A stretch of 64,000 bases of DNA from Nothophaeocryptopus gaeumannii (GCA_031771865.1 JASISA010000025.1:992001-1056000); one strand, 5' to 3'; positions 21,774-32,462 are shown, counted from the first letter of the stretch. The notes: a model not told the origin generated them from the letters alone. Made by a program: numbers and translations.

Positions 21774-22473
21774 GCGGGTCAACATTCATTCATCGGGAGG
21801 TAAGTCTTTGACAAACATTTTGGGGATGGCTGACTTGTTAGGGCTGCACAGCGCTGGGCGCTGACAACAATCGGGTATCGGGTCTATTGCGTTTGGGTGG
21901 CTGAGAGTCTTTTGATAGAACATCTTGGCAAAAAGAATAAAAACATCGCAGGGACGGAATAGGGGTGTTCAAGGTCAAAGGACAGGTAATATACTCGGGC
22001 TGGATCAGGTAAAGTCAATCAACAACGGTAAGCATCATTTCTCTCTTCCTTCTTTTTCTTCTCTCTCCTTCCCATTTCTTCCGGCCTTTCAATTCCACGT
22101 CTCGCATGCAAAGTCCTGCGTCGTTCTTAAAGTGGCGAAGGTGGCTCCTGGGAGTTTACAAACGACGTGGAAAATGAGATTCTTAACAACATCATTTCCA
22201 TTTGCAAGCTCGAGCCATTTAGCTGACACTACAGACGTTCTGATGCTCAAGCAGGAGTGACAAGTCAAACCAACGAGTCAATCAGGCCAAGATATGCCCG
22301 GTTCCCGTCAAAGTACTGTCCAAGCATACGACCACTCTTTTTGCTCTCCAAGCTGGCCAGAATTCCTTTGCCAACAGCCCAAGCTTACGGGCACCGCAAC
22401 AGTTCTGTCCAAGGGAAATAACGCTAGTCAGGTCAATCCACCAAGTTGTCGCCAGGCGGACTCAAAGAGAAGT
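21774..22473. other. Convergent 3' intergenic region
   Basis: 700 bp between the 3' ends of the genes at 21135 and 22474. No coding frame, repeat or RNA gene is supported. Confidence 0.45.
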
Positions 22474-25179
22474 CTACTTGCGCATCCGCAAGCCAAAAGC
22501 AGTCGCTCTAGTCATCGCTTCGGTATCGGCAACCTTGTCGCCGCCAAACGAAGCCTTCTTAGCCGGAGGCTTCTCCGCCGAAGTCGAGACGACTCGCTTC
22601 CTCGCTTTACCAGTCGCGCCGGGAGTGCTCTTGCTCGAGCCACCTCTCTTGGCAAGTCCTTTCATCTTCTCCATCTTTTCGCTCTCCTCCTCAAACTCAT
22701 CGCTCAAAACACTGACATCCTCATGCTCAGCATCGGCATCGGCATCGGCATCGGCATCGATATCGGCTTGCCTCTTGCTCATAGCGAGCAGAGGCAAGCG
22801 TCCCGCCTTCTTCGCATCCCGCAAACCTGCAGCAATAGCAGCCTCAAGCTTGTCCCAGCTCTGCTTGTCCAAAATCACAAATCCATCCTGCACCTTGGTA
22901 TAATTGATCTGCGGATAATCCACTGCGCAACTTGGATGATCATCCCACTTGGCGTTTGGGTCTCGAGTGGCAAGCTTGCATTCTGTACCGCCTTTCCTGT
23001 GATGAGCTTTGACATCCATCGGGTGCGCGAAGCGCGTACCACATGCGCCGTGGAGATATGGCTTGGAGTCTCGAGCTAGGACGGCGCGGCGGGTCGGAAA
23101 GACAGGCCCGTAGTGGGAGACTTCGGAGCCAGGAAGAGAGCCGAATCGGTTCTTGCCCTTGCGAGCGAAACCCTCGGAATCCGGAACGTTGTGGAGGAGG
23201 GATGCCTCACTGGGCTCGATCGGAGTTGGCAGCCCAGCAGCAACAGCAGCTTTCTTTACCTTTGTAGTGGTGTCGTTCTTGCCGAACTTGGCCGGTAATT
23301 TGATCACCGTCTTCGGCTTCGTGGCCTTGACATGCGGCTCTGGTCTGGACGAGTCTGGGCTTGACGGTGGAGAGTGCATGACGGCAGGACCATCAAGTTC
23401 CGGATGCTTGACTTGCTCGGACTGCTGTCGGCTAGGAGCGTCAGGTGGATCGGACGCCGAGAAGCCATTGATAGGACGCTTCTTTTTCGGCTTCTGTTTG
23501 ACAGCGAGAATGGACGGGTCAACGGTACCTGGCTGCATCTTAGGCTTCATCTTCTCAATGCAGTCGTCCTCGATGGCGCGATTGAGCCCTCCCAAGTCAG
23601 CGTCCCTCCAAGACGCTGGCAGGAATGCCAAAAAGCCTGGGAACAGCTGCATCGACTGCGTGCGAAACAGCAGGCGGTAGACGCCAACGTAGAACTCCGT
23701 CTCATTGATGCCGCTCCTCTGGTAATCTTTGGTGAGCTTTTCAAAAGAGGCGAGGGCTTTGGCGTCCTTTTCGAAGTGGTTGGCGAAAGCAGTGACAAAC
23801 TGCTTGGCTTCTTCCAACGAGCTCGATACAGGCGCGGCAGTTGGCTGCGTGTTTGGGTCGCGCAGTTGCGGCACATCTGACGTCGCAAGCTGGTGTCGCT
23901 GAGTATCTTGGGCAGCCAGTTGACCCTCCAGAGCTTCGATGTCCTCCAGTGGCGATGGGTGCACAGGCGAAGAAAGCTGCTCGATATCGTGCTCAATGCT
24001 AGCTAGTGCGTCTTCAATGTGCGGAAGACGCTCTGAGCCCGCTGAACTAATCTCTGGCTCGTCTGCACCTGCGGTCACTACCTTGAAACGTCTCGAATTG
24101 ACTCGTGACGCCTTCTCCGGCACCACATCATCAGAGCCTGCTGTCACCACTTTGCGCTGTCTTTGTTTGGATTGCGCTGCTTTCTCCGGGACAGAATCAT
24201 CGGCACCCGCAGTCACTGCTTTCGCTTGCCTTTTCTTGGATCGTGCCGTCTTCTCCGACGCCGCATCATCAGCGTCCGCAGCCTCTCGAATCTGCTGGCC
24301 TTCTCGAGGCGAAGGACCCGTCTTGTTGCTTCCCTTCGTTTGTTCTGTCTTCTTCGCCTTGCCAGAGACTACCTTCTGGTTGGGAGGGACCTGCGCAGGA
24401 ACCGAAAGAGCGGACGCAGCTGCAACAACAGGCTGATACGTGTGGTGCGGCGCAGCTGGGTACACCGGAATGGGAGTGCTCAGATACGACCAGCGCCCAT
24501 CGTCCGCCGAGTTGCGAGCAGAAAGTAGGCTGTGTGCGCTCGTTGGCCGTGGCTGGAAGTGAGACTCGTACGTGGCTGGAGCACCGTTGCTACGATTGAA
24601 ATGAGGAGCCTGCTGCCAGCCGTGATGGTGATACTGCTGTTGTGGCTGCATGAAGTCCTGCGAGCTACGATGATAGCCAGCAGGTTCATAATGAGGCTGA
24701 CTCTGGCGTCGAAGAGCCGCCGGCGCCGTAGGTGGTGCGTACTGAAAGCCCTGGGGCACAGTCGGACTTTGCGTTACAGGCATGTACTGCTGTTGCGGCA
24801 GCAGTGTCGAGAAGTGCGTCAGAGGATGAGGTGAAGGCGCGGCAAGCTGCATGTGCCGGCTCTGCACTCCGTACGCTGCTTGGTAGTGCTGCGGCTGCGA
24901 ATTGTACCTCACCTGCATGTTTGAGTAGGTCTGTCCGGGCGGCGGCATTGATTGAGTGGCGTGGTAGTTTGCCGCCTGTAGCTGCTCCAAGGAAGGCTCT
25001 TCTGAATGCATTTGCTGATTCGTCGTGGCCAACGCCGCTCTTGGAGTCGAGTTGTGCGAGTTCTGGGCGTGCGCGCTGTACGGTGACTGAGGGATTGGAT
25101 AGCGAGGAGGGAGCTCGTCCACAGTGTGTCCGCCGATGACATTACCATCGCCGTCGTAGTCGAGCACCATGGGCGCCAT
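22474..25179 (-). CDS. Large disordered protein with PAH-like segment
   Basis: The start at 25179 (MAPMVLDYDGDGNVIGG) gives 901 aa; the frame is open further up to 25425, so the start is not certain. Residues about 30-300 are Gln/Pro/His-rich. Then come three imperfect repeats of VTAG(A/S)DD.VPEKA with basic spacers. Residues about 452-525 (EAKQFVTAFANHFEKDAKAL to FLPASW) have the spacing of a Sin3 paired amphipathic helix: F..F, KDYQ, FYVGVYRLLF, then a GF..FLP end. Near residue 730-770 is a Cys/His segment (CGTRFAHPMDVKAHHRKGGTEC) like a degenerate C2H2 finger. An acidic DAD run is encoded by a gcatcg microsatellite. A nuclear, transcription-linked role is inference; the PAH resemblance is by eye and needs a profile search. 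Confidence 0.7.
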   Translation of the reverse strand: MAPMVLDYDGDGNVIGGHTVDELPPRYPIPQSPYSAHAQNSHNSTPRAALATTNQQMHSEEPSLEQLQAANYHATQSMPPPGQTYSNMQVRYNSQPQHYQAAYGVQSRHMQLAAPSPHPLTHFSTLLPQQQYMPVTQSPTVPQGFQYAPPTAPAALRRQSQPHYEPAGYHRSSQDFMQPQQQYHHHGWQQAPHFNRSNGAPATYESHFQPRPTSAHSLLSARNSADDGRWSYLSTPIPVYPAAPHHTYQPVVAAASALSVPAQVPPNQKVVSGKAKKTEQTKGSNKTGPSPREGQQIREAADADDAASEKTARSKKRQAKAVTAGADDSVPEKAAQSKQRQRKVVTAGSDDVVPEKASRVNSRRFKVVTAGADEPEISSAGSERLPHIEDALASIEHDIEQLSSPVHPSPLEDIEALEGQLAAQDTQRHQLATSDVPQLRDPNTQPTAAPVSSSLEEAKQFVTAFANHFEKDAKALASFEKLTKDYQRSGINETEFYVGVYRLLFRTQSMQLFPGFLAFLPASWRDADLGGLNRAIEDDCIEKMKPKMQPGTVDPSILAVKQKPKKKRPINGFSASDPPDAPSRQQSEQVKHPELDGPAVMHSPPSSPDSSRPEPHVKATKPKTVIKLPAKFGKNDTTTKVKKAAVAAGLPTPIEPSEASLLHNVPDSEGFARKGKNRFGSLPGSEVSHYGPVFPTRRAVLARDSKPYLHGACGTRFAHPMDVKAHHRKGGTECKLATRDPNAKWDDHPSCAVDYPQINYTKVQDGFVILDKQSWDKLEAAIAAGLRDAKKAGRLPLLAMSKRQADIDADADADADAEHEDVSVLSDEFEEESEKMEKMKGLAKRGGSSKSTPGATGKARKRVVSTSAEKPPAKKASFGGDKVADTEAMTRATAFGLRMRK
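22736..22763. repeat. Microsatellite (gcatcg)n inside a coding region
   Basis: Four to five gcatcg units with one interrupting base, coding for alternating Asp-Ala on the minus strand in the gene at 22474-25179. Length change in steps of six would keep frame. Confidence 0.8.
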
Positions 25180-25349
25180 CTTGAAGCCGTTTGCGAAAAC
25201 TTCAGTTTCGGAGGAGTTCTGCTCGAATTTTCGTGTGTTCAGTCGAAGTGGCGGGGCTCTCGTGGGAACTCGCTTCATGCACATGCAAGCAAACGGTTTC
25301 CTTGGCACGCCGTTTGGTCCCAATGCTGAAGGAGCCGTTGCCCTTGACT

Positions 25350-26813
25350 TCATCTTGAACTTGAACTCGAGCTTCGTGCATCTTTGACCGGCTTTCCTGA
25401 TAAGATCGATGTTCTGCCCCTGCAATGGTCATACAGATACACTGCTTCACTGACGTTCTGTCTAGTCGTCCAGCCCCTTTCGTCCCCAAACAGCAACAAG
25501 TCGGCTTTGCTTCCTGGCTGAATCTGCAGGCCTTTATCTCTCGAGTCCTCCCTGCCATAGCCTATTGCAGCCTTCGCTCGCGTAGTAACACACTCCAAAA
25601 GTAGCTCTGTATCGAGCTTTGTCCCGGCTTGATATATGCCCACGCCTTGGGAGGCCAAGCTCAACGGGTCGCAGGAGCCTTGCGGAGTGAAAGCGTTGCC
25701 GATGTTGTTGATGCCAATACAGGCATTCAGCGCGTAATCTTTGATTAATCGAGGGACGTTCAGCGTACCTCGCACCTCAGGCTGTCTTCCGGTGCGCATC
25801 ATGAAGAGATCAGATGTGGGCAGACCGACGAAATGGATGGGAAGCTCCGCTTCTTCGATCTCGATGGTCAGGTTCTGCCATTCTTCATTGTCGAAGAGGG
25901 TCAGCCGAGTGCAGTGACCGAGAACGATGGTCAGCCCCTTCGTGCGATCTCTCCATTCTTTTTCTCTCAGTGCGTTGACAAGATGCCAGATCGATGAATC
26001 AGATTTAGGGTCAAGATTGTAATCCAAATGGAAGTCCAGATGTTTGCCATGTGCGATGGCTAGGTCTACCATCCACTCGATATTCTGCTCCAATTTCCTC
26101 CTGTCAGCTTCGACATAGGGAGTGCTGCCAATGGCCTCCACTTCAGGATTCCGTGCTGCATTCTGCATCAGCTTTCCATTCACGTCTCCGTTCTCGTCAT
26201 CTTTGGCAGATGAAAACAGAGGCAGCTGAGCAAATGCACAAAGCTGGACGACACAAGTCCCATCTTGAGCTGCTCGCCGCCGGAGAGCGATTCCTGCATC
26301 CAAGCATTTGGTCCCGACCCCGGCATCAATCTCAACAAAGGCTCGCATGTGTGTGACACCAGCGGCGACGCTCTCGTCTATTACTCGCTGGCCACGCTCG
26401 AGAAGGTCTTCGTGCTCGAATTGGGCTTTTGCCTGGCCGGTCAAAGTCATTGCTTCCTGGAAATCGCCCTTTTCGACCTGGAGATGGGAGTATTTGGGGT
26501 GTGCCAAGAGGTATGCTTTATCAATATGAATGTGAGGATGACAGAAAGACGGGGCCATGAGAGCACCATGGCCTTCAATACACGAAGATGGGACAGCATC
26601 TCTTGGCTGGGTCTTCTGGACACTTGACACCAACCCACTCTGAACGCAGACGTCCCATCGGCTGCCTGGCTCCTTCCCTGGCAAGCAGACATCATGTATG
26701 TCTATGCCAGAGCTGTCCGAGTTCTCTCTGATGCCCTCACACTGGATCTTAGCCATTTCTGCATCTATGTCGATGCCATGGCTTCGTAGGAATTCGCCTG
26801 CCATGACATGCAA
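25350..26813 (-). CDS. Cytosine deaminase-like amidohydrolase
   Basis: A 487 aa metal-dependent amidohydrolase close to bacterial-type cytosine deaminase (CodA-like), with no intron. The metal-binding HxH is His94-Ile-His96 in APSFCHPHIHIDKAYL, followed by HLDFHLDYNLD and IVLGHCTRL, which supply further histidines. Where E. coli CodA has GHDD, with the metal Asp, this protein has GINNIGNAFTPQG, so that position reads Asn. Related fungal proteins may share this, so substrate and even deaminase activity are open. The N-terminal 35 residues before IHDVCLPGKEPG are an extension and the true start may be later. It lies 171 bp upstream of the PAH-like gene, on the same strand. Confidence 0.8.
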   Translation of the reverse strand: MHVMAGEFLRSHGIDIDAEMAKIQCEGIRENSDSSGIDIHDVCLPGKEPGSRWDVCVQSGLVSSVQKTQPRDAVPSSCIEGHGALMAPSFCHPHIHIDKAYLLAHPKYSHLQVEKGDFQEAMTLTGQAKAQFEHEDLLERGQRVIDESVAAGVTHMRAFVEIDAGVGTKCLDAGIALRRRAAQDGTCVVQLCAFAQLPLFSSAKDDENGDVNGKLMQNAARNPEVEAIGSTPYVEADRRKLEQNIEWMVDLAIAHGKHLDFHLDYNLDPKSDSSIWHLVNALREKEWRDRTKGLTIVLGHCTRLTLFDNEEWQNLTIEIEEAELPIHFVGLPTSDLFMMRTGRQPEVRGTLNVPRLIKDYALNACIGINNIGNAFTPQGSCDPLSLASQGVGIYQAGTKLDTELLLECVTTRAKAAIGYGREDSRDKGLQIQPGSKADLLLFGDERGWTTRQNVSEAVYLYDHCRGRTSILSGKPVKDARSSSSSSR

Positions 26814-27334
26814 CCACGGATGAGATAGTACTGCTTCAATACGCAGTTGCTCGGTGAAGGGTAGCGGTCCCGCGAAATGATGGAAACGACGCCAATTTGG
26901 GAAGAGTGTGATGTATCACAAGAAGGTGCTGGGGTCCTCACTTCCTTGAAGCTTTGACGCCGTGGCCAGTGCGCGTCGGTGTTGATACAGTACACGCGAA
27001 TCGTAGGTCCTCCACTCCATCAATACACACTCTTGAACGTCTTCACAGGCCACTTGACCATCTTTGAGCGGGCACAGCATTCGTACGAAGCGAAGAGGTC
27101 GAACTTGAGCACTTGAAGTTCTTCTTCAACCCCTCACCTCGCTACCTTCCAGGGGTACGTCGCGACTGCACCACACCTCCTCCACACGCGTCTACCTCCG
27201 ACCTTTCTTCTGCCAACCTTCACCGACCGCGACCGTCCCTGCCTTCCACCGCCATCATCACTGCGCGCCTCTTAACCCCCTTCGAAGCCCTGAAGAGAAG
27301 CTGGACGCCGGCCTTGGCGTGATCGGCGGGAAAG
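26814..27334. other. Divergent promoter region
   Basis: 521 bp between the amidohydrolase (minus) and the SNF12-like gene (plus). Pyrimidine-rich, with no supported gene; it should hold both promoters. Confidence 0.5.
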
Positions 27335-29100
27335 ATGCAGAGCCTCCGAGGCTATCAACAACCCAATAATCGCAGCCCTCATGCGCAAAGACGAGGACCT
27401 GGTGAGTCCTCTCAATCCACTTACTTTGTTGGAAGATTGTCGAGAAGCGCAAACAACAACTTTTCCTCCTCTTTCCCTTCTCTTCTCGCTGGATGACCGC
27501 GCCTGGCGTGCGACAGCAATCCCAATCCCAGCCTCCGCGCACATTGCGAAATGCAGCGAAGTCACAAGCGCAAGATCTCTTTTGCGGATCTTGAGACGAC
27601 TTTCCGCCGCGCAGGTGCGACAGTGCAGTCAAGAGTCAACATGCGCCGGAATCTCACTAACACGCCTATTCTACAGGGCCTATGGTCGCGCCTCCACAAG
27701 CAGCGCAGCCACAGTTAACCCAAGCGCAAATCCAACAACAGCATCTTGAGAACATCCGCCGCAATGACCTCGCGCGTCGCCAAGCGAAGAAGCCGACCGA
27801 TCGCGAAATTCCAGACGAAGTAAGTGAAGCTGTAGTTGGCGATGGCGTGGAACGGTACAAGAAGCTGCGCGAGGTGGAGAAGAGGCTGGACGCTGTCATG
27901 ATGCGCAAGCGACTGGACATTAGCGACAACTTGCAGCGGCGGTATACCAGGCGTGAAGGCATTCTGCGAGTATGGATCTCGAACACTGCAGAGGGACAGC
28001 CGTGGCAAGTCGTGGAGGAGGGTACGGCCAACGAAGACGGCATGTTCGAAGTGGGAGAGAACCAGGCGACATTCAAGGTCAAGATCGAGGGCCGTCTGCT
28101 CGATGACCCAGAAGAAGACGAAGCAGACAAGCCTCCACCAGCACATCGATCGCGCTTGAGCACGTTCTTCAAAGCCATTACGATCGACTTCGACCGCGAT
28201 CCGGGTCTTCAGCCAGACGGCCCAGTCGAATGGCGCAAGAAGCAGGTGCAGCCTCCTCAGCAGCTCGATCCGAACGACTCCGAAAACAACTTCGACACTC
28301 TCGAATTCACGCGCAAGGCCGACGAACATATCAACATCACAATCAACCTTGTGCGCGATGAGAAGAGCGAGCGTTTCAAGCTCAGCCCGGAGCTTGCTGA
28401 GATTCTCGACGCCGAAGAGGAAGACCGCGCTGGCGCCGTGCAGGGTATCTGGGAGTACTGCCGCGCAATGGGTCTACAAGAGGATGATGACAAGCGAAAA
28501 ATCATCTGCGACGAGCCTCTACGAAAGCTGTTCAATCAAGACATGGTCTACTTCCCATACGTACCGGATCTTCTTGGAAATCACATGAAGCCCATGCCAC
28601 CTCTGCAGCTGCAGTACACCATCCGAGTGGACAAGGAGTACATCAAAGGTCTGAAGGACGAAGGCACGCTGGTCGAAGGTGAAGAAGCAGGCGAGCTGAA
28701 GCCAAGCCGACCTACTGTTTACGACATCCGCGTTCCGCTGCCAAATCCACTGCTGCATCAATTGACGCGCTTCCACACGTCTAAGGGACATTTGAACGAC
28801 CTACAGACCATCGTCAAGATTGATGATGACCTTGCTCTGTTGGTGCAGAAGGTCCACCAGACCAACGCAAAGCGCAAGTTCTACAACAATCTTGCCAAGG
28901 ATCCGACCTCCTTCATCAAGCGCTGGGTCAGCAGCCAACAGCGGGACCTCGAAGTCATTCTTGCCGAAGCTACACGCGGCGGCGGCGAGGAAGCGACAAA
29001 CGAGGAGTTCCGTAAAGGTGGTAAAGACGGTGTATGGGGCTCCGATCTGGCTAGAGAGAGCGTTGGCCTTTGGCTGGCGCGGAATCAGAAAGCGGCGTAG
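27335..29100 (+). CDS. SNF12: SWI/SNF-family subunit with SWIB domain (Snf12/Rsc6)
   Basis: Exon 1 is 27335-27401 and exon 2 is 27677-29100; the intron of 275 nt is the longest in the window. The product is about 496 aa. The N-terminus is Gln/Pro-rich (MQSLRGYQQPNNRSPHAQRR). A conserved central part follows (KPTDREIPDEV, then the RRYTRREGILRVWISNT strand region). The SWIB/MDM2-like domain is near residues 255-330 (LSPELAEIL, then IWEYCRAMGLQ and LRKLFNQDMVYFPYVPDLL), and a C-terminal helical tail ends WLARNQKAA. This order matches Snf12/Rsc6/SMARCD, a core subunit of ATP-dependent chromatin remodellers in the nucleus. Fungi often have a single gene serving both SWI/SNF and RSC, so either name may apply. 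The in-frame region after the stop is described separately. Confidence 0.9.
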
Positions 29101-29974
29101 GACTCCACGCGGAATACGTTTACAACGACATCTCTACCACCTGAAGTGGTCCATCAGCAGCAGCATCATCATCAACAACAGCAAGTCCGGCAGCAATCAC
29201 CTTTTAGAAACCCGCACACCTCGTTCGGCGAGGACCACTTGCGGGCTCACGTACTGCGAACTCTTGGACAGCGACATTCGTCGCGCGATATCGCCTCTGA
29301 GGCTAAGCTCGGGCAGCAGACTCCTCCGACCAATCACTCTGTTGCTGCTTTTCTCCCAACCAGCGCTGGCCCATCGCAACTACTATCGGTCAATAGTGCG
29401 CCAGCATCGCTCCAGCAAATGTTGAGACAACAGAGCGGTAGCAGGAGGAGCCCGGCAATGTTTCCCCCAAACCCATATATGAGGCGTCCCAATATGACTG
29501 GCTAGAAGCCAGGTTCAGACAAGTCGGCTGTTGGGTCTGGTGCATCACCCGATGAGACGAGAGCCGAACGTCAAGTGCCCCCAGTCACTACTTGGAAGCA
29601 AATATGCGACCTATGGATCGGCTTGCCAGTGAATGCCAGAAGTCCGCCCTTTGCCAGCTCCTAAATCCATTCGACCATCAATGGACGTCAAGGCTCTCGA
29701 AGCAGGCTTAGAGCCAGTCGAAGACGAAGAGGGAGGGATACAGGCACCTGAAGAAGATTTCGTCTTATTTGAAGGTCATGGATCAAATTTCTACCTGCCT
29801 CGGGTTCTGCCGCTCATGTCTCCAGAAGCTTGGGAAGGTCTTCTTCGAAATCAAAGTGCGAAGGGCAGGACATTGGCGGGAGCGTACAATGAACAGGGTA
29901 GTTACATACCTCTGGAATCATTGAGCAGCTCGAGGAAGAACTGTTCAATCTCGATACCTGAAGAAAGCGTATAA
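29101..29974 (+). pseudogene. Broken Gln/His-rich coding frame after SNF12
   Basis: Directly after the SNF12 stop, and in the same frame, 134 codons stay open (VHQQQHHHQQQQVRQQSPFR and on) to a TAG at 29503-29505. The frame then continues, coding-like (PGSDKSAVGSGASPDETRAE, then PPVTTWKQICDLWIGLPVN), to a TAA at 29663. From the ATG at 29633 an overlapping frame of 113 codons (MPEVRPLPAPKSIRPSMDVK) runs to 29974. Either this is a decayed gene with a stop and a frameshift, or the last frame is a separate small gene. No ATG opens the first part, so it may also be 3' UTR with a chance frame. No family is recognised. Confidence 0.35.
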
Positions 29975-30026
29975 AATTTCGAATCAAATATGCATTCTCT
30001 TCATCTGACTATGTTCCACATGTCCT

Positions 30027-31034
30027 CTAATCGCCCCTCGTCGCACCGATTCTCTCCAAGAAGTCTGGGTCAGTGCTCATCCTCACAGCCTCCTTGGTCG
30101 CCTCGTGCAAATCCTCTTTTGGCAATCCAAGCTTCTCATTGACACACATCCCCTCGACATCCCCTCCGCCGTTCGTAGAGAAAGCCCTCGTATACAGGAC
30201 CTTAGCGAACCCGGCCATGCTCCCATTGTTCTTCTCCTCTACAGCCCTCTTATACCTCGAAGCCGTATCTTCATACTTCACCGTCCAATCTGCTTCCTTG
30301 CTCCCCGTCACGCGACAAATCGAAGCTAGCATATCACGTTGTGTGACCGTGAAGGATTGGACGTAAACAGGAGAATTGTCGAAGTCGCTCAGCGCAGTGC
30401 CTCCGTTGGAGCTAGTGATGGGTAAAGCGAACAGTTTCGCTACGGCTCGACCGCATTGCAGCCAAGTCGAAGTCGTGAGACGCGTGTTTCCATCGTCGAA
30501 GAGAGTAACGGTTTTGGTCGGGATATCGAATCCATAGCGTGTGCCACTTCCTGCGAGAGAGAATTCATACCAGAAGGAACAGCTCAGGACCAACCACTTG
30601 GTATAACCTCCTCTTTTCGCAGATTGGGATTCGCAATACTCCCTGTATTTCCTCGCCGGCCCACCAACACCACTTTCCTCCGCCAGTGCCACGTTCGAAT
30701 TATCAATCCCATATTCATTCAGCATCACATACTGTACACCTGCCTCAATCGCCGCATCGATCAGCGCGGGCTGGGCATTTGTAAATGCAGCGGGGACTCC
30801 CAGTGTGATGACGAGGGCGTCTTGGCCGTGCATAGCTTCGACGAGGGCATTATGATCGTCGTAGTTGGCTTTCTTGATGGCATGCACAGGAGGCAATTTG
30901 GATGTGCTGTCTGGACGGGTGATGGCTGTGACTTGATGTTTGCCTTGGGAGAGGAGGGCGTTGGTGATGAAGGAGCCGATTGTGCCGCCTGCGCCGAGGA
31001 TGGCGATGTTGGTGATTTGGTTTTTGGTGGACAT
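30027..31034 (-). CDS. NmrA-like NAD(P)-binding reductase
   Basis: An intronless 335 aa protein of the NmrA/isoflavone-reductase branch of atypical short-chain dehydrogenases. The dinucleotide-binding turn is GAGGTIGSF near residues 14-22, after a first beta strand NIAIL, and ITRPDS follows the second strand, as in NADP-preferring members. The Y..K catalytic pair of classical SDRs is not obvious. Members act as redox sensors (NmrA) or as reductases of phenolic compounds; the substrate cannot be told. A second, distant member is at 58430-59520. The short gap to the next gene is 52 bp past its end on the other side. Confidence 0.85.
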   Translation of the reverse strand: MSTKNQITNIAILGAGGTIGSFITNALLSQGKHQVTAITRPDSTSKLPPVHAIKKANYDDHNALVEAMHGQDALVITLGVPAAFTNAQPALIDAAIEAGVQYVMLNEYGIDNSNVALAEESGVGGPARKYREYCESQSAKRGGYTKWLVLSCSFWYEFSLAGSGTRYGFDIPTKTVTLFDDGNTRLTTSTWLQCGRAVAKLFALPITSSNGGTALSDFDNSPVYVQSFTVTQRDMLASICRVTGSKEADWTVKYEDTASRYKRAVEEKNNGSMAGFAKVLYTRAFSTNGGGDVEGMCVNEKLGLPKEDLHEATKEAVRMSTDPDFLERIGATRGD

Positions 31035-31976
31035 GGTGGTAATTTGTTTCTTTTGCTACTTCTGTGTGTCCGATCGTTGTTTCTTGATGTTTTCGCTTGA
31101 CTGAGCTTGGCTTCTTTATCATGGTATGTTCATCCTTCCTCTATGCGGTAAAATCATAACTCCGTCTATCCCCGGACGCCTCAATGCCTCATCACAGCCA
31201 CATGAGTTAACTCCAGTGCCGCCGGTCTCACGCCCAGCATGTACTCTAACCAACATAAATTGTTTCAGGCTAGATCTTGCTCCTTCGAGCGCTGCAGGCG
31301 CATGTGTTTCCAAGTACGAAACATGGCTAGTGGAACGTCGGTGGAATGTAGCCTCCGAGATGTGCCCTTGTTTGCTGATTTGTGGTCCTTGTCGAATGAG
31401 AAGAACATTTTGTCGGCCGAAATCGTGGCAGATATCGGGAGAGGGCGCTTGTAGTGTTGCCGATCGGGTGGTTCAAGTGCACAGGAGTGACTGTATGTCC
31501 GGTTTGAGGCGGCTTTCCCGAACACGGTATTCAGCGCGGCGTAAACATGTCTGAGAGGAATATGAGACGCGCGCGTACACATACTTGCGCGGTGCTTCTC
31601 CCGGAGTCTCCTGCTGCGTTGTATTTCTGCGTACATACATACGCGTATCCGATGTGTATAGGGCGTACAGAAGCGTCGCAGTCGCAAAACAAAAGAGTTC
31701 GTTCATTCTTTCGAATGAACTACATCTCTCGCAGTAACCTGATGAACCACTTGGGTTGCAGTCAAGATTTGATGAACCCCCTGGGTTACAAGCAGATTTT
31801 ATAACTGGCAGTAATAGAACATGCACGGAGTCATTTATGTCCCGTTGACTCAGTTGGTAGTAGTTGTGGAGTATTGCGCACAGATTACGCTGAAGCTCTT
31901 AATTGAATGAGATTACTTCAAGCGCACTAACAACTGAGCTGTTCCGTACTGATGGGAGTCCCTGGAAACTTTGTTG
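31035..31976. other. Intergenic with a short direct repeat
   Basis: No gene is supported. It contains an imperfect direct repeat of about 23 bp: tgatgaaccacttgggttgc at about 31740 and tgatgaaccccctgggttac at about 31770. Confidence 0.5.
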
Positions 31977-32228
31977 TTAATGTAGCCTGCCTGGCAGAAC
32001 GTCGGCGTTCCGCCCTGCCGGCGGACGAGAGCGGTCGTACGTCATGGCGGCAGTGTTGTTGAGTTGCGCTTCGTGCTCCAGCTCGTTGTGCGCATCGTTC
32101 TCAAGCACATCGCGGTGTCTTTTCATCGTCGAGGGTGTTTTGTCATCGCGAGGGGGTTCCTGTTGTGAGGCGCCAAGGCTCGCATATGAAAGTCGGCTTC
32201 GGTCGCCTTTCTTGCTCTTCTCGCTCAA
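31977..32228 (-). CDS. Possible small polar protein (3' exon)
   Basis: The minus frame from 32228 to the stop at 31977 reads SEKSKKGDRSRLSYASLGAS and continues with charged, Asn- and Glu-rich sequence for 83 codons. It is preceded by a possible acceptor (GGAGTAG), and an upstream ATG directly before a GTGTATG donor near 32321 would give a 91-nt intron. There are no motifs. Composition looks coding, but support is thin. Confidence 0.25.
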   Translation of the reverse strand: MSEKSKKGDRSRLSYASLGASQQEPPRDDKTPSTMKRHRDVLENDAHNELEHEAQLNNTAAMTYDRSRPPAGRNADVLPGRLH

Positions 32229-32462
32229 CTACTCCTTCTGCACCACCAGCTACTTTCCAACACGTCGCAAATCCGCAGATGCAGCAATTTCCCTGGATCT
32301 GCAGCATACCAGCATACACCATGGAGAACGACATCCCGCGAAACTGGACGCGCCAAAACCTGTCGATGTTGCATCTTCGAGGATGGCAAACGAGTTCAAT
32401 CGAAGAAGTCATCAGTGAGCTTTGATGCGAGATATTGAAAGTTTAACACTTGCATGTGACGC

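Noticed and set aside
22294..24834. Several long plus-strand frames
   Set aside because: All lie opposite the 901 aa minus-strand gene and have no conserved features.
29098..29106. Programmed stop-codon readthrough of SNF12
   Set aside because: The context (TAG GAC) is not the known TGA CTA readthrough motif, and the extension meets another stop; kept only as a finding to check.
31845..31920. tRNA-like A box (tgactcagttggtag)
   Set aside because: No matching B box, anticodon stem or acceptor stem follows.
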